Below, piece after piece: positions 33,019 through 46,148 of a DNA stretch of 64,000 bases. Origin of the DNA: Endozoicomonas sp965199185 (GTDB taxonomy: Bacteria > Pseudomonadota > Gammaproteobacteria > Pseudomonadales > Endozoicomonadaceae). The position numbers and the translations under genes are program-made. Below the pieces are notes generated by a model. The model was not told where the DNA came from. It did not search any database and was given only the letters and a program-made list of their open reading frames with translations. The stretch is from assembly GCA_965199185.1 (NCBI GenBank), contig CBDAQW010000007.1, positions 100,182-164,181 on the forward strand, read 5' to 3'. Every line of letters starts with the position of its first letter. The first letter of the stretch is position 1.

Positions 33019-34722
33019 ATGGATACATCCAGGAATCTGATTGCTATGAATTATAAGTCGAATTTCTATAAGGCCTGTAAAAATACTCATTGGCAACAGC
33101 AATGTCTCATTTTTTTGCTGTTGATAGTTGGTTTGGTTGCAAATGTAAAGGCGGTCACTTCTGATCCTCTGGCCGAAATAGCCCCTCTCCAGGATATGAT
33201 TATTGAGGACGGGGAGAGGGGGAATATATACGACAGTCTCAAACTTCTTGATGAGGTGCATGACTGGTCAATAATCGGGTCGAATGATCCGGTCAGTTAT
33301 CAGGTTGGAACGTTGATAACATCCCTGGTTTTTTCTCCGGGAACAGGCTTAAATCTATTTTTTGTAACAGACTCTTTTGAGAAAGCCGTCGCTGGCAACC
33401 TTGCAACTATTCCAATTAGCACTATTGCACTATTTAACCTTCTCCAACAAAGGAATGTAAAATCGATCGCTGAGGGTTTTATAAAAAGAGATCCCACTAA
33501 AATAGTGATCAGTGTCGTCTCATTTGCATCGGGCATTATATTTATTGCGGCTGATGCCGAAACGGCTTATCGTGCGATGGGCAAAATACAGTGTGAAAGA
33601 GAGTCAAAAAATAATTACACATTGTCTTTTGATGATTGTGAGCAAAAAATTAATAATTACACCTATTCTGGTTGTCAAAGTGATGATAATGAAGAAGATA
33701 AATGTAATTTTAATTCCGGGTTTGCTTTATTGGGAGGTATTTGGAATGGTATTCCGGGTGGAACCCTTGGTTATACTTTTTTGCTGGATTTTTTTGCTGA
33801 AAAAATAGATGAATTCAAAGAGATTGGTAAAATAGTTGGATCAACATTTTCGGATCAAAAATACATCTCCAATACAGAGATTAATTTGAAAAAAATGTCA
33901 GGAATGCTTGCAAATTTTAATACAGGCCTTACTCAGAAAGTTAGAGAGTATCATAAATTAACTAATTTTGATTTATATCGTCTGATGGATGGGGTAATGA
34001 CTGTATCTGCTGCTCGTCAATTCTCAGGTATTGCGCTTAAGTGGGCGGCGGAAGGTGTTGCAATTGGTATTTCTATCACCATTCTTAATAATGTTTTTAA
34101 TTCCGGTAAAACCTATGATTATTTAAAAGAAGATGGGTTTTCTGTTTACGACAATGGATTGGTAAGCTTCCCCAATAATGTCACCGTGGATGTGACAGAT
34201 CCTGCATTTGAGGTTAATTCTTCTCTGGTCGAACCATACAGGGACAGCATTGATGGCATTCAGAGCAAGTTAATATTCTATAGATATTGCTATGGTTTCC
34301 AGGGGCTGGCTATTTCTTATCAGGGAATGATCAGGCCAATACAACATGTTATTGATGTTGCTTACTATATTTCCAGGCACCTCAGGGGGATGCAAAATAT
34401 TCCGGTATCGCCAGTAAGATTGGCTGCCAGAGTCACCGGTATGGGGCTATCTGCAGTCATCACATACTGGTACGGTGAAGTGATTTTGGGGTCTACTCCA
34501 AGTATTGCAAAAATTGGCTTTTTCAATAAGGCGGTAGGAGATCAGAGCTTGCTGGATGAATATATTTCCCCCGAGACGCAGGCACGCTTTTCACAAGGTC
34601 TCTTATACAGTCTGTGGGTAAATACAGGGGGGGATGCGCTAACGCCTATTTTTGAAAGCTTCCTTATTGTCCCAATTGTTAAGTACGGTAAATGGCTTTT
34701 AAGAAAAAGAGTGGGACGCTAG
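33019..34722 (+). CDS. Large orphan membrane/exported protein
   Basis: 567 residues, not recognised. A hydrophobic segment at about residues 29-45 (CLIFLLLIVGLVANVKA) looks like a signal peptide if translation starts at ATG 33019 or at ATG 33046 (residue 10). The mature part has several moderately hydrophobic stretches (QVGTLITSLVFSPG, ISVVSFASGIIFIAADAE, GVAIGISITILN, RVTGMGLSAVITYWYG) and a Cys-containing polar insert (CERESKNN... CNFN). The codon composition is AT-rich in parts. It is monocistronic, with a hairpin after the stop. It could be a lineage-specific multi-pass or outer-surface protein. Confidence 0.6.
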   Translation: MDTSRNLIAMNYKSNFYKACKNTHWQQQCLIFLLLIVGLVANVKAVTSDPLAEIAPLQDMIIEDGERGNIYDSLKLLDEVHDWSIIGSNDPVSYQVGTLITSLVFSPGTGLNLFFVTDSFEKAVAGNLATIPISTIALFNLLQQRNVKSIAEGFIKRDPTKIVISVVSFASGIIFIAADAETAYRAMGKIQCERESKNNYTLSFDDCEQKINNYTYSGCQSDDNEEDKCNFNSGFALLGGIWNGIPGGTLGYTFLLDFFAEKIDEFKEIGKIVGSTFSDQKYISNTEINLKKMSGMLANFNTGLTQKVREYHKLTNFDLYRLMDGVMTVSAARQFSGIALKWAAEGVAIGISITILNNVFNSGKTYDYLKEDGFSVYDNGLVSFPNNVTVDVTDPAFEVNSSLVEPYRDSIDGIQSKLIFYRYCYGFQGLAISYQGMIRPIQHVIDVAYYISRHLRGMQNIPVSPVRLAARVTGMGLSAVITYWYGEVILGSTPSIAKIGFFNKAVGDQSLLDEYISPETQARFSQGLLYSLWVNTGGDALTPIFESFLIVPIVKYGKWLLRKRVGR

Positions 34723-34742
34723 AACGGTATCGATAGTTAGCA

Positions 34743-34769
34743 GGTAGGCAGATATGATATCTGTCTACC
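34743..34769. terminator. Convergent hairpin after the orphan membrane gene
   Basis: GGTAGGCAGATA and TATCTGTCTACC form a 12-bp stem (one G-T) with a very short loop between convergent genes. There is no U-tract; it may act bidirectionally. Confidence 0.45.
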
Positions 34770-34779
34770 AATCACCCCA

Positions 34780-35205
34780 TTAGTAAGTTATCTTCAGCTT
34801 TCGAAATAAAAAAGCCAGGCACCAGAGAGGCCCGATGAGGAGAAATTGCAAATCTTCAAAAAATGAAGGCTTTTTCCCTTCAATTTTGTGGCCGACAAAT
34901 TGAAAAAACCATGCAACCACAAAAATACCAACACAGACAGGCAATAGATTACTGCGTAAAAGTTGCACAAGAATGATTGAGCTCCCAAAGATACCTGCCA
35001 TTGCGATAGTGAGAGGGATTGAAAGCCGGAAATAAAAAACCAAGCTTAATACCATTGCAATCAAAGTCAGGACTAGTGAAAAATGCCAGATCATACCAAT
35101 AATACTGAAGAGGATAGCGGGCACACAAATCCAGTGAATGAGCTTGTTTCTTGGATTTTGATGGCTTGCACTGTAGGCATCGAGCCATTGTTCTACAGTT
35201 TTCAT
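34780..35205 (-). CDS. Mpo1/DUF962-family membrane protein
   Basis: 141 residues with four predicted helices. The signature His motifs are present: SASHQNPRNKLIHWICVP near the N-terminus and FFQFVGHKIEGKKPSFFED near residue 100. Yeast Mpo1 (YGL010w) is an Fe-dependent dioxygenase acting on 2-hydroxy fatty acids, and bacterial members share the His residues. A fatty-acid-related oxidase role is therefore inferred. An unrelated orphan gene lies convergently downstream and a MITE-like element lies upstream. Confidence 0.82.
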   Translation of the reverse strand: MKTVEQWLDAYSASHQNPRNKLIHWICVPAILFSIIGMIWHFSLVLTLIAMVLSLVFYFRLSIPLTIAMAGIFGSSIILVQLLRSNLLPVCVGIFVVAWFFQFVGHKIEGKKPSFFEDLQFLLIGPLWCLAFLFRKLKITY

Positions 35206-35380
35206 CGATAACTCCCGCTGTTGTTCTTATTATTATGGTTGCTATAGCCACAATACTACTGTCGTAGCATACTCAGTTGAAGGCTTGTGAAGTAAAATAG
35301 GTAAGGCTAATGATTAGAGGCTGTTCATAATCTTCTGCAGCCTGCAATAAGATCATGACAAGATCATGATCATGAATAGC

Positions 35381-35514
35381 TTCTTAACCCGGTGTGTGAC
35401 TTTTATCTCGTAGGTTGTCAATCCATGGCTTATGGGTTCTGTACACTCCCTGTACGGGATCCACGTGGCATGGATAGCCATGTTGAAATTAAAAGTCACA
35501 CATCGGGTTTCTTA
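35381..35514. mobile_element. MITE-like element with terminal inverted repeats and 6-bp target duplication
   Basis: The 122-bp body (35387-35508) begins with ACCCGGTGTGTGACTTTTA and ends with its inverted copy TAAAAGTCACACATCGGGT (one mismatch in 19). TTCTTA flanks it directly on both sides (35381-35386, 35509-35514), as expected for a target-site duplication. It has no transposase gene. The interior contains further short inverted pieces (CCATGG...). It lies between the Mpo1-like gene and the membrane gene at 35541. Confidence 0.6.
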
Positions 35515-35540
35515 GATAATAATTATAAGAGTATCAAAGC

Positions 35541-36167
35541 ATGCAACATTACGCGCTGTTTGAACTGCTTCTAATGCTGTGCGCACTCTATGGAGTGAGT
35601 CAGATTTTCCAGCTGTCATATGCTTTGCCCGCAGTGATAGGGTTGCTGTTAATGTCAATTAACGCAGGCTTGGCTGCATTGCGATATGGGTTTGAGTGGC
35701 ATCAGGCGCTGGGTAGTTTGCATGGCCTTTATTCCAGCCTTTCGGCTTCGGTGGGTATGATGCTGGTATTAGTGTCGTTTGTTAGTTTGAAAAATCCGGC
35801 GCTGCTTTCCGGAAACCGGCAATGGGTCACCGTTGTTGTTGTCACCATTATGTATGCTGCCGCCGCCGTATTGCAGCTTGTTGGCCCTCTGGTCACTGTT
35901 GCTACACTGTTTGCGATTGTTGCTACGCTGGTAGCCGGAGCGTCTCTGTTTAATTCAGAGCGAAGATGGCTGGGAGCTTATGTAATGACTACCGGGCTGT
36001 TGTTTTTATGGGTTGGTTCTTTTGTAGGCTCAAGGGGTGATGACTTGTTGGGTGTGCTTCCAAGGTGGCATGTATTTCACATCATTGTCGCTTTGTGGAG
36101 TGTTGCTGTGGCTCTGTCGTTTAAAAGTGTCTCTGAGCTGAAATCTATAAAAAAGCCGGTGAGGTAG
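35541..36167 (+). CDS. Multi-pass membrane protein, unknown function
   Basis: 208 residues, almost entirely hydrophobic, with about six to seven helices (LFELLLMLCALYGV, PAVIGLLLMSINAGLAAL, SVGMMLVLVSFVSL, WVTVVVVTIMYAAAAV, VTVATLFAIVATLVAG, WLGAYVMTTGLLFLWVG, VFHIIVALWSVAVAL). A conserved-looking WHQALGSLHG and PRWHVFHI carry histidines within helices. I do not recognise a family by name. It ends against a terminator shared with the convergent SulP gene. The MITE-like element lies 27 bp upstream and may influence its promoter. Confidence 0.65.
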   Translation: MQHYALFELLLMLCALYGVSQIFQLSYALPAVIGLLLMSINAGLAALRYGFEWHQALGSLHGLYSSLSASVGMMLVLVSFVSLKNPALLSGNRQWVTVVVVTIMYAAAAVLQLVGPLVTVATLFAIVATLVAGASLFNSERRWLGAYVMTTGLLFLWVGSFVGSRGDDLLGVLPRWHVFHIIVALWSVAVALSFKSVSELKSIKKPVR

Positions 36168-36180
36168 CCCCCACCGGTCT
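36150..36180 (-). terminator. Intrinsic terminator of the SulP gene
   Basis: CCGGTG and CACCGG form the stem. On the minus strand it is followed by CTTTTTTAT, a good U-tract for the SulP gene. On the plus strand only TCTTT follows. It overlaps the end of the gene at 35541. Confidence 0.65.
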
Positions 36181-36200
36181 TTAAACTATCCGGAGTAATT

Positions 36201-37790
36201 TTAAGCGTTAGTCGCTACAAAATACTGCGGATCTTCAATGACATTCACTTCAACCAGGTTGCCTGCTTTCTTTAGAAGCTGACGACAATCGTCGCTTAAA
36301 TGCAGCAGATGTAAAGTTTTGCCAGTGTTCAGGTAACGTTCTGCCAGTGTGTCAATGGCTTCCAGACCTGAGTGGTCAGAGACTTTGGAATCAGCAAAGT
36401 CGATGATAACGTCTTTGTTATCCTCTTTTGGATTGAATTGCTCAAGGAAGGAAGTGGTAGAACCAAAAAAAAGAGGCCCGTGTATTTTATAGACCGTAGA
36501 ACCTTTATGATCCTCCTGCTTTACGACTTTAATATGCTTCGCGTGCTTCCAGGCAAAAATCAGGGCAGAAACAATAACACCGATGATGACTGCCATAGCG
36601 AGGTCAGTCAGAACTGTCACCACTGAAACCAGTACCAAAACAAAAGCGTCGCCTTTAGGTACCTTGTTTATGATTCGGAAGCTACTCCATTCAAAGGTGC
36701 CAATCACCACAATAAACATAACCCCAACCAGAGCAGCGACAGGAATCATTTCAATGAGAGGAGAAGCAAAGAGGATAAAGCAGAGCAAAAATAAGGCTGC
36801 AGCAATACCAGATAAACGACCACGACCACCAGAGTTCACGTTAATCATACTCTGCCCAATCATGGCACAGCCCCCCATGCCGCCAAAAAATCCGGTCACA
36901 ACATTAGCAACACCCTGACCGACACATTCACGGTTACTGGAACCGTGAGTCTGAGTGATTTCATCCACCATCCGCAGAGTCAGAAGAGATTCAATAATAC
37001 CAACGGCAGCCAGAATCAAAGAGTATGGGAAGATGATTGAGAGTGTTTCCCAGTTAAGGGCGACCATAGGAATGTGGAATTCAGGGAAGCCGCCAGCAAT
37101 ACCAGCTACATCACCCACAGTGCGAGTATCCAGACTAAAGGCAATGGCGATACCAGACACCACAATAATAGCGGCTAGAGAAGATGGGATGGCGGTAGTC
37201 AGTTTTGGCAGGAAATGAATAATTGCCATGGTCAGGAATACCAGACCCAGCATCAGAAACAGTTGGTCGCCAGCCATCCAGGCAACATCAACCACACTGC
37301 CTTCAAAAAATGTACCTGCCAGCCAGCCTGCTTCACCGGCAACACCAAACTGACCAAGTTGAGCCAGAAAAATAACAATAGCCAAACCATTAACAAAGCC
37401 CAACATTACCGGGTGCGGCACCATGCGAATAAATTTGCCCAGTTTCAAAATGCCTGCAGTAATCTGAATGATGCCCATCAGAACCACAGTAGCAAACAGA
37501 TATTCAACGCCGTGGTTGGCAACCAGACTGACCATCACTACAGCAAGAGCGCCAGTGGCACCGGAAATCATGCCCGGACGACCGCCAATTGCGGCTGTGA
37601 TCAAACCAATAAGAAAAGCAGCATATAAACCAACCAGAGGTTCAACTCCGGCAACAAAAGCGAAGGCTACGGCTTCAGGTACTAGCGCCAGAGCAACCGT
37701 AAGGCCAGATAAAAGATCGTTCTTAACAGAAGCGACCCTACTTGCATGAGGTTCGAACAAATCAGTTCTCCAAAAATAAAAAGACGACAT
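36201..37790 (-). CDS. SulP-family anion transporter with STAS domain
   Basis: 529 residues. The membrane domain (about 20-400) starts with the SulP signature DLLSGLTVALALVPEAVAFAF and contains GLYAAFLIGL, VPHPVMLGFVNGLAI and NVVTGFFGGMGGCAMIGQS. The C-terminal STAS domain (about 435-525) has VIIDFADSKVSDHSGLEAID. SulP proteins carry sulfate, bicarbonate or other anions, often with Na+ or H+; BicA-like and sulfate roles cannot be separated here. About 340 bp upstream the rrn promoter region begins, transcribed divergently. Confidence 0.9.
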   Translation of the reverse strand: MSSFYFWRTDLFEPHASRVASVKNDLLSGLTVALALVPEAVAFAFVAGVEPLVGLYAAFLIGLITAAIGGRPGMISGATGALAVVMVSLVANHGVEYLFATVVLMGIIQITAGILKLGKFIRMVPHPVMLGFVNGLAIVIFLAQLGQFGVAGEAGWLAGTFFEGSVVDVAWMAGDQLFLMLGLVFLTMAIIHFLPKLTTAIPSSLAAIIVVSGIAIAFSLDTRTVGDVAGIAGGFPEFHIPMVALNWETLSIIFPYSLILAAVGIIESLLTLRMVDEITQTHGSSNRECVGQGVANVVTGFFGGMGGCAMIGQSMINVNSGGRGRLSGIAAALFLLCFILFASPLIEMIPVAALVGVMFIVVIGTFEWSSFRIINKVPKGDAFVLVLVSVVTVLTDLAMAVIIGVIVSALIFAWKHAKHIKVVKQEDHKGSTVYKIHGPLFFGSTTSFLEQFNPKEDNKDVIIDFADSKVSDHSGLEAIDTLAERYLNTGKTLHLLHLSDDCRQLLKKAGNLVEVNVIEDPQYFVATNA

Positions 37791-38107
37791 TAGCCAAACG
37801 CTGAGGAATGTGCAGAATGGCTAACAGAGATATCAAACAGGTGTATACCGTCTCACCCACCACCACCGAACGCCTGAAATATGAGGTAGACAGGCTGGCA
37901 GGAACTTCCTGATGGTTCAGGATAGACACGCTGATGAAAGCGATGCATCTATCCGGTATCGGCAGAACAGTTGTTGTAATAATGGTCGCGGATTTTAAAG
38001 AACCCCTGATATAAAGGCAATTAACAGAAAGTGACTGCTTCATACATTTATAAAGAGATTCTATTTTTCACAATTTACTCAATGCCTATGTAAGGGTTTT
38101 TACACGG

Positions 38108-38135
38108 TTGTCAGAGTCGGAGCTAGCCGTATAAT
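38108..38135 (+). promoter_or_regulatory. rrn promoter 1
   Basis: TTGTCA, 16 bp, TATAAT. The same geometry is repeated before the second rrn leader at 63692-63719. Confidence 0.75.
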
Positions 38136-38232
38136 ACGCCACTCTTCTTCAGGCAGCTCTTCTAAGAGTAACGAAACGCTAAACGGCTTTTCAGTGCTGA
38201 GTAAGAAGTTTGATTGAAAGCTGATTTGTTGG

Positions 38233-38260
38233 TTGACAATCAAAACGCATTCAGTAGAAT
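38233..38260 (+). promoter_or_regulatory. rrn promoter 2
   Basis: TTGACA, 16 bp, TAGAAT, in a stretch almost identical to that at 63804-63831. Confidence 0.75.
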
Positions 38261-38346
38261 GCGTCGCCACTGACCAAGGTTCTCGAACACCGGTTGGCGA
38301 GTTCGAAAGCTTCTTTTCTTCTTTGTTTTTGAGAAAAAATGATCGC

Positions 38347-38374
38347 TTGACAACAAAACTGAGTTCGCTAAGAT
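38347..38374 (+). promoter_or_regulatory. rrn promoter 3
   Basis: TTGACA, 16 bp, TAAGAT, repeated identically at 63917-63944. It is the nearest promoter to the 16S gene. Confidence 0.75.
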
Positions 38375-38642
38375 AGCGGCCTCGCTGATCGGTCTGGCTT
38401 GCAAGAGTCGCTAAAAAGCCGGTTAGAGATTAGATAAGACGCTGGTCGCACTAATCAGGTTCTTTAAAAAGATATCAGACAATTCGTGTGGGCGCTTGTG
38501 TGATTGCATCGATCACTATAAAAGCTCTGCTTTTATAGAAATACATTTGCAAGCTCAAGCGAACATACTCGTTAATTTTTAATTTGCAGTAAGTTCAAGA
38601 GCGATTATTGGCTTCGGCCAATAAAATTTCGCAAGAAATTTT
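38375..38642 (+). other. rrn leader with boxA and 16S processing stem
   Basis: A boxA-like antitermination sequence GTTCTTTAAAAA lies at 38459-38470. CAGACAATTCGTGTGG just after it is complementary to CACACGAATTGTTTG downstream of 16S (about 40212-40226), giving the RNase III processing stem. Confidence 0.7.
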
Positions 38643-40185
<1,543 letters not shown>

Positions 40186-40350
40186 AACGACGATCGACAT
40201 CCATAAGCGTTCACACGAATTGTTTGATAAATCATTAATCAGGAATGATTGAATGGTTTTTCTTCACTGAAATTGTTTCAGACAATTCTCAGTGCTTCCT
40301 CCATTCCTGGAGGTCGTGTTCTTTAAGAATGTGTTTAATGAATTAGTCAT

Positions 40351-40427
<77 letters not shown>

Positions 40428-40535
40428 AATTTTACTCTGTTCTTCGTTAGAAAGAAGTCTGCATGGTTTGTGTATACTTACTTTTTTGTCTGAATCAGAA
40501 TAAAATTCTGGTAAAAGACTAATGAAGTAGTACAT

Positions 40536-40611
40536 GGGGCTATAGCTCAGCTGGGAGAGCGCCTGCTTTGCACGCAGGAGGTCTGCGGTTCGATCCCGCA
40601 TAGCTCCACCA
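40536..40611 (+). tRNA. tRNA-Ala (TGC)
   Basis: GGGGCTATAGCTCAG start, anticodon loop TTTGCAC with TGC, T-arm GTTCGATCC and encoded CCA. It is the second spacer tRNA of the rrn operon. Confidence 0.97.
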
Positions 40612-41148
40612 ATTACTTTTCATAAATGGCTCATTCATTAAGCATATTTGCTTAATTATCTAAATAGATAATGTGTTCTTTAAAAATGTGGAATCCAAAT
40701 TTAAGCTGAATTGATTGAACGACATTAGTCATTCAATTTGATTCTTGCTGAGACACTCTCAAGTTAATTATCGAAAGATAATTGCTAAGTGTATGGCGAT
40801 CTGAACAGTCTTCAGACTGGATCAGATAAAGATCGTTAAGGTAGTTATTTGAACATGACCACGCATTGGGCGTAGGTCGGTTTCCGGCGAAGCCAGAAGC
40901 CGACATCAACAACCAGTACGTGACGTCGTTGTATTTTACCGGATATTATCCGGTTGTCGGCTTGTCCTTCGGGCAAACCGACCAACGACATTCTTAAATG
41001 TCGAATTTGGTAAAGTATTTTTTCTTTAATCGAGGCGCAAGCTGAGTGATTGAGGGAGCGTACGTATCGTACGTGACCGATTGAGCGAAATTGCAACGAT
41101 GAGTAAAGGAAAAAAACAAAGCCATAATTAGATCATTTTGGGTTATAT
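40612..41148 (+). other. Long 16S-23S spacer segment with boxA and inserted repeats
   Basis: About 535 bp between tRNA-Ala and 23S. TGTTCTTTAAAAA (40674-40686) is a boxA copy. A pair of inverted REP-like units (40875-40983) lies in the middle, and a cgtacgtatcgtacg palindrome lies near 41060. TATATGGTCAAG at the 23S start pairs with CTTGACCATATA at its end (processing stem). Confidence 0.65.
40875..40983. repeat. Inverted pair of REP-like units inside the rrn spacer
   Basis: Unit 1 (40875-40904) begins GGTCGGTTTCC and ends AGAAGCCGAC. Unit 2 (40956-40983) is its inverted relative, ending CAAACCGACC. Between them ACCGGAT / ATCCGGT forms a hairpin. Related units lie at 52697-52738 and 56681-56769. 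Confidence 0.6.
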
Positions 41149-44071
<2,923 letters not shown>

Positions 44072-44249
44072 TATAACGCCAAAATGATTTACGTGAAATC
44101 GTTCCATACGATTTTCAGTACTTCCTCCATCCCTGGAGGTCGTAGCCATACGCTAGTAGAGTGTGTAGCAAGAATTAAAGCTTAAATCGCAGGTCGGCAA
44201 TCGTAGATTGCTGACATTAAAGCGAGTATTGGATTCCATACCCAATTAG

Positions 44250-44365
44250 CTTGACGACCATAGAGTGTTAGAACCACCTGATTCCATCCCGAACTCAGCA
44301 GTGAAATGACACATCGCCGATGGTAGTGTGGGGTTTCCTCATGTGAGAGTAGGTCATCGTCAAGT
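44250..44365 (+). rRNA. rrf: 5S ribosomal RNA, copy 1
   Basis: TTGACGACCATAGAG start with the conserved CCGAACTCAG and GATGGTAGTGTGGGG segments. Helix I is formed by CTTGACGA and TCGTCAAG. It differs from copy 2 mainly in helix I. Confidence 0.95.
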
Positions 44366-44374
44366 ATCAAATTT

Positions 44375-44406
44375 AAAAATATTGAGATTCTTGATCTCAG
44401 TATTTT
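44375..44406 (+). terminator. Hairpin with T-run between the two 5S genes
   Basis: AAATATTGAGAT and ATCTCAGTATTT form the stem, followed by TTT. It is a possible partial terminator or a processing structure after the first 5S. Confidence 0.55.
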
Positions 44407-44431
44407 TGCATCAAGAGATGCAAACCAGTTT

Positions 44432-44551
44432 TGCCTGGCAACCATAGAGAGTTAGAACCACCTGATTCCATTCCGAACTCAGTAGTGAAATGACTCATCG
44501 CCGATGGTAGTGTGGGGTTTCCCCATGTGAGAGTAGGTCATTGCCAGGCAC
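44432..44551 (+). rRNA. rrf: 5S ribosomal RNA, copy 2
   Basis: TGCCTGGCAACCATAGAG start, the same core as copy 1, and end TTGCCAGGCA. Helix I (TGCCTGGCAA / TTGCCAGGCA) is intact but different from copy 1. A strong terminator follows at once. Confidence 0.95.
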
Positions 44552-44557
44552 AAAATC

Positions 44558-44594
44558 AAAAATCCTGATAGGAGAACCTATCAGGATTTTTTTG
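44558..44594 (+). terminator. rrn operon terminator
   Basis: AATCCTGATAGG and CCTATCAGGATT form a 12-bp stem with a 4-nt loop, then a run of T. It is a strong intrinsic terminator of the rrn operon. Confidence 0.92.
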
Positions 44595-44655
44595 CATAAA
44601 TAGAATAAAATTGTTCATAATCATAATTTTTATGTAACCGTCTGGCCGTAACCGG

Positions 44656-44865
44656 TCAAATTAACGGATTTTCTCCAAAGCGAACCTTCCAATTCCGGGG
44701 AATCAGGTCATCGATTTGTCGGGCGGGGTGAAGGCTGACTCTTTGGAGAACATCAACCTGATACTTGTAGGGATCAATGTCTTGCAGGCGGCAACTAACC
44801 AATAGGCTCTGGATGATCGCAGCATGCTCTGCGCCTGTCTCAGTCCAGCAGAGTCGAGTAAGCAA
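44656..44865 (-). pseudogene. IS66-type transposase, C-terminal remnant
   Basis: About 70 residues: LCWTETGAEHAAIIQSLLVSC, then DIDPYKYQVDVLQRV, LHPARQIDDLIPRNWK and RFGENPL. This is the characteristic C-terminal end of the IS66 TnpC transposase. The rest of the gene and the element ends are missing, so it is a relic beside the rrn operon. The sequence up to about 45130 contains an out-of-frame extension (SRMKGDCHVRFREKLGDE) that recalls group II intron or other IS debris but is not assigned. Confidence 0.75.
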
Positions 44866-45140
44866 GGGGAAATTTCGTCCCCAAGCTTCTCACGGAATCG
44901 TACGTGGCAATCTCCCTTCATACGGCTCTTGATCACACATTTGGTGCACAAAGTAATTCCCAGTGAGTAAACAAATAAAGAATCATTTTTGTGTTCTGTT
45001 TTTGGATAAGAACTAGCCAGAGAAATGGAGCTCGTAAACTCATCGCCACAATCTTTCATAGCAGTATATACTGCAACCACATCACGCTTCCATGCAGAGG
45101 CACAAAAGCCTAAAACATGGAAGCAATGTGTCACTGAATT

Positions 45141-46137
45141 TTATTCAGCAATAATTCCAGCAATGTCATTCATGACTGCTTCATTAAGCACTACATCACA
45201 GGCGGCAACGTTTGCCTGAATTTCTGTTGGATTCAAAGCTCCACTGATAATAGACGTCACCTGCTTTTGTTTAATCAACCAGGATAATGCCAGTTGAGCC
45301 AGAGAGCAGTTCTGGGCTTTGGCAATATTTTCCAGATCACAGGCTTTTTGATAATAAGTCTTAAACAGTTCACCATTCAGCTTTGGATTAGAAGCACGCA
45401 CATCGTTTTCGTTAAAGTTACCTTCTGCTTTGAAGGTACCAGTCAGCAGCCCCTGCATCAGCGGGCTGTATGGGAAGAATGCCAGGCCGTGCTGATCACA
45501 CAGAGGGAAGATTTCTTTTTCAACACGGTAATCCAGCGGAATGCCGTGGTAGCTTTCAGGGTTACGTTCCAGCATGTTGTAAAGACCCTGGAAGCTCGAT
45601 ACAGGCACCATGTCGTGTAGAGCCAAAGCGTCTTCCAGACTGTAATTGGATAGACCAATGTGACGGATTTTGCCGGAGTCTAGCAATTTTTGTAAGCCTT
45701 TAGCGGTCTCTTCCAGCGGTGTGTTCTGGTCTGGCCAGTGCAGCTGATACAGATCTATGAAGTCAATATCCAGGCGTCTCAGTGACATATCAACTTCTTC
45801 TTCCAGAGATTTGGCTGTCAGGTTATTGCTGACGCGATTCTGCTCATCCCAAACCAAACCGCACTTGGTACCGATGATGATCTTGTCGCGCTGCCCGGCA
45901 ATAGCCTTGCCCAGAATAGTTTCTGAATGCCCCATACCGTATACAGGCGCTGTATGCCCAAAGAATAAGTATACAATCAAAGTAAGTAACCCCCAGATCT
46001 ATAGCCTGACGAATCGTTGCAATGTTGTCATCGTCATTGGAATTATTCCACACGCTACCACCACCAACAGCCCAGGTTCCCATACCAATGGCTGAGAACT
46101 TAAGGTCTGGCATACTTGCTACGGTTTTATAAATCAT
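45141..46137 (-). pseudogene. Aldo/keto reductase disrupted by a 22-bp insertion
   Basis: The N-terminal frame (46137 down to 45976) reads MIYKTVASMPDLKFSAIGMG to GVTYFD. The remainder continues in another frame as TAPVYGMGHSETILGKAI to the end. Between the GAT codon (45976-45978) and ACA (45951-45953) lie 22 extra bases (45954-45975), which shift the frame exactly at the conserved D-x-A-x-x-Y-G active-site segment. Removing them restores a full AKR (about 325 residues) with the LYQLHWPD and IGLSNYS motifs. It follows the GH13 gene at 12 bp and was probably cotranscribed with it. Confidence 0.85.
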
Positions 46138-46148
46138 TTAATCAATCC

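Noticed and set aside
35392..35574. Small plus-strand frame across the inverted-repeat element
   Set aside because: It lies mostly inside the MITE-like element, spans one inverted end, and has no SD or known similarity.
37762..38043. 93-residue minus-strand frame upstream of the SulP gene
   Set aside because: It overlaps the SulP start in another frame, has poor composition and no SD. It is probably leader or intergenic DNA.
37791..38100. Riboswitch upstream of the SulP gene
   Set aside because: No known aptamer core or terminator/antiterminator pair could be recognised by eye.
44703..45134. 143-residue minus-strand frame
   Set aside because: It runs partly through the IS66 remnant in the wrong frame. 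The upstream portion looks like debris of a mobile element and is not supported as a gene.
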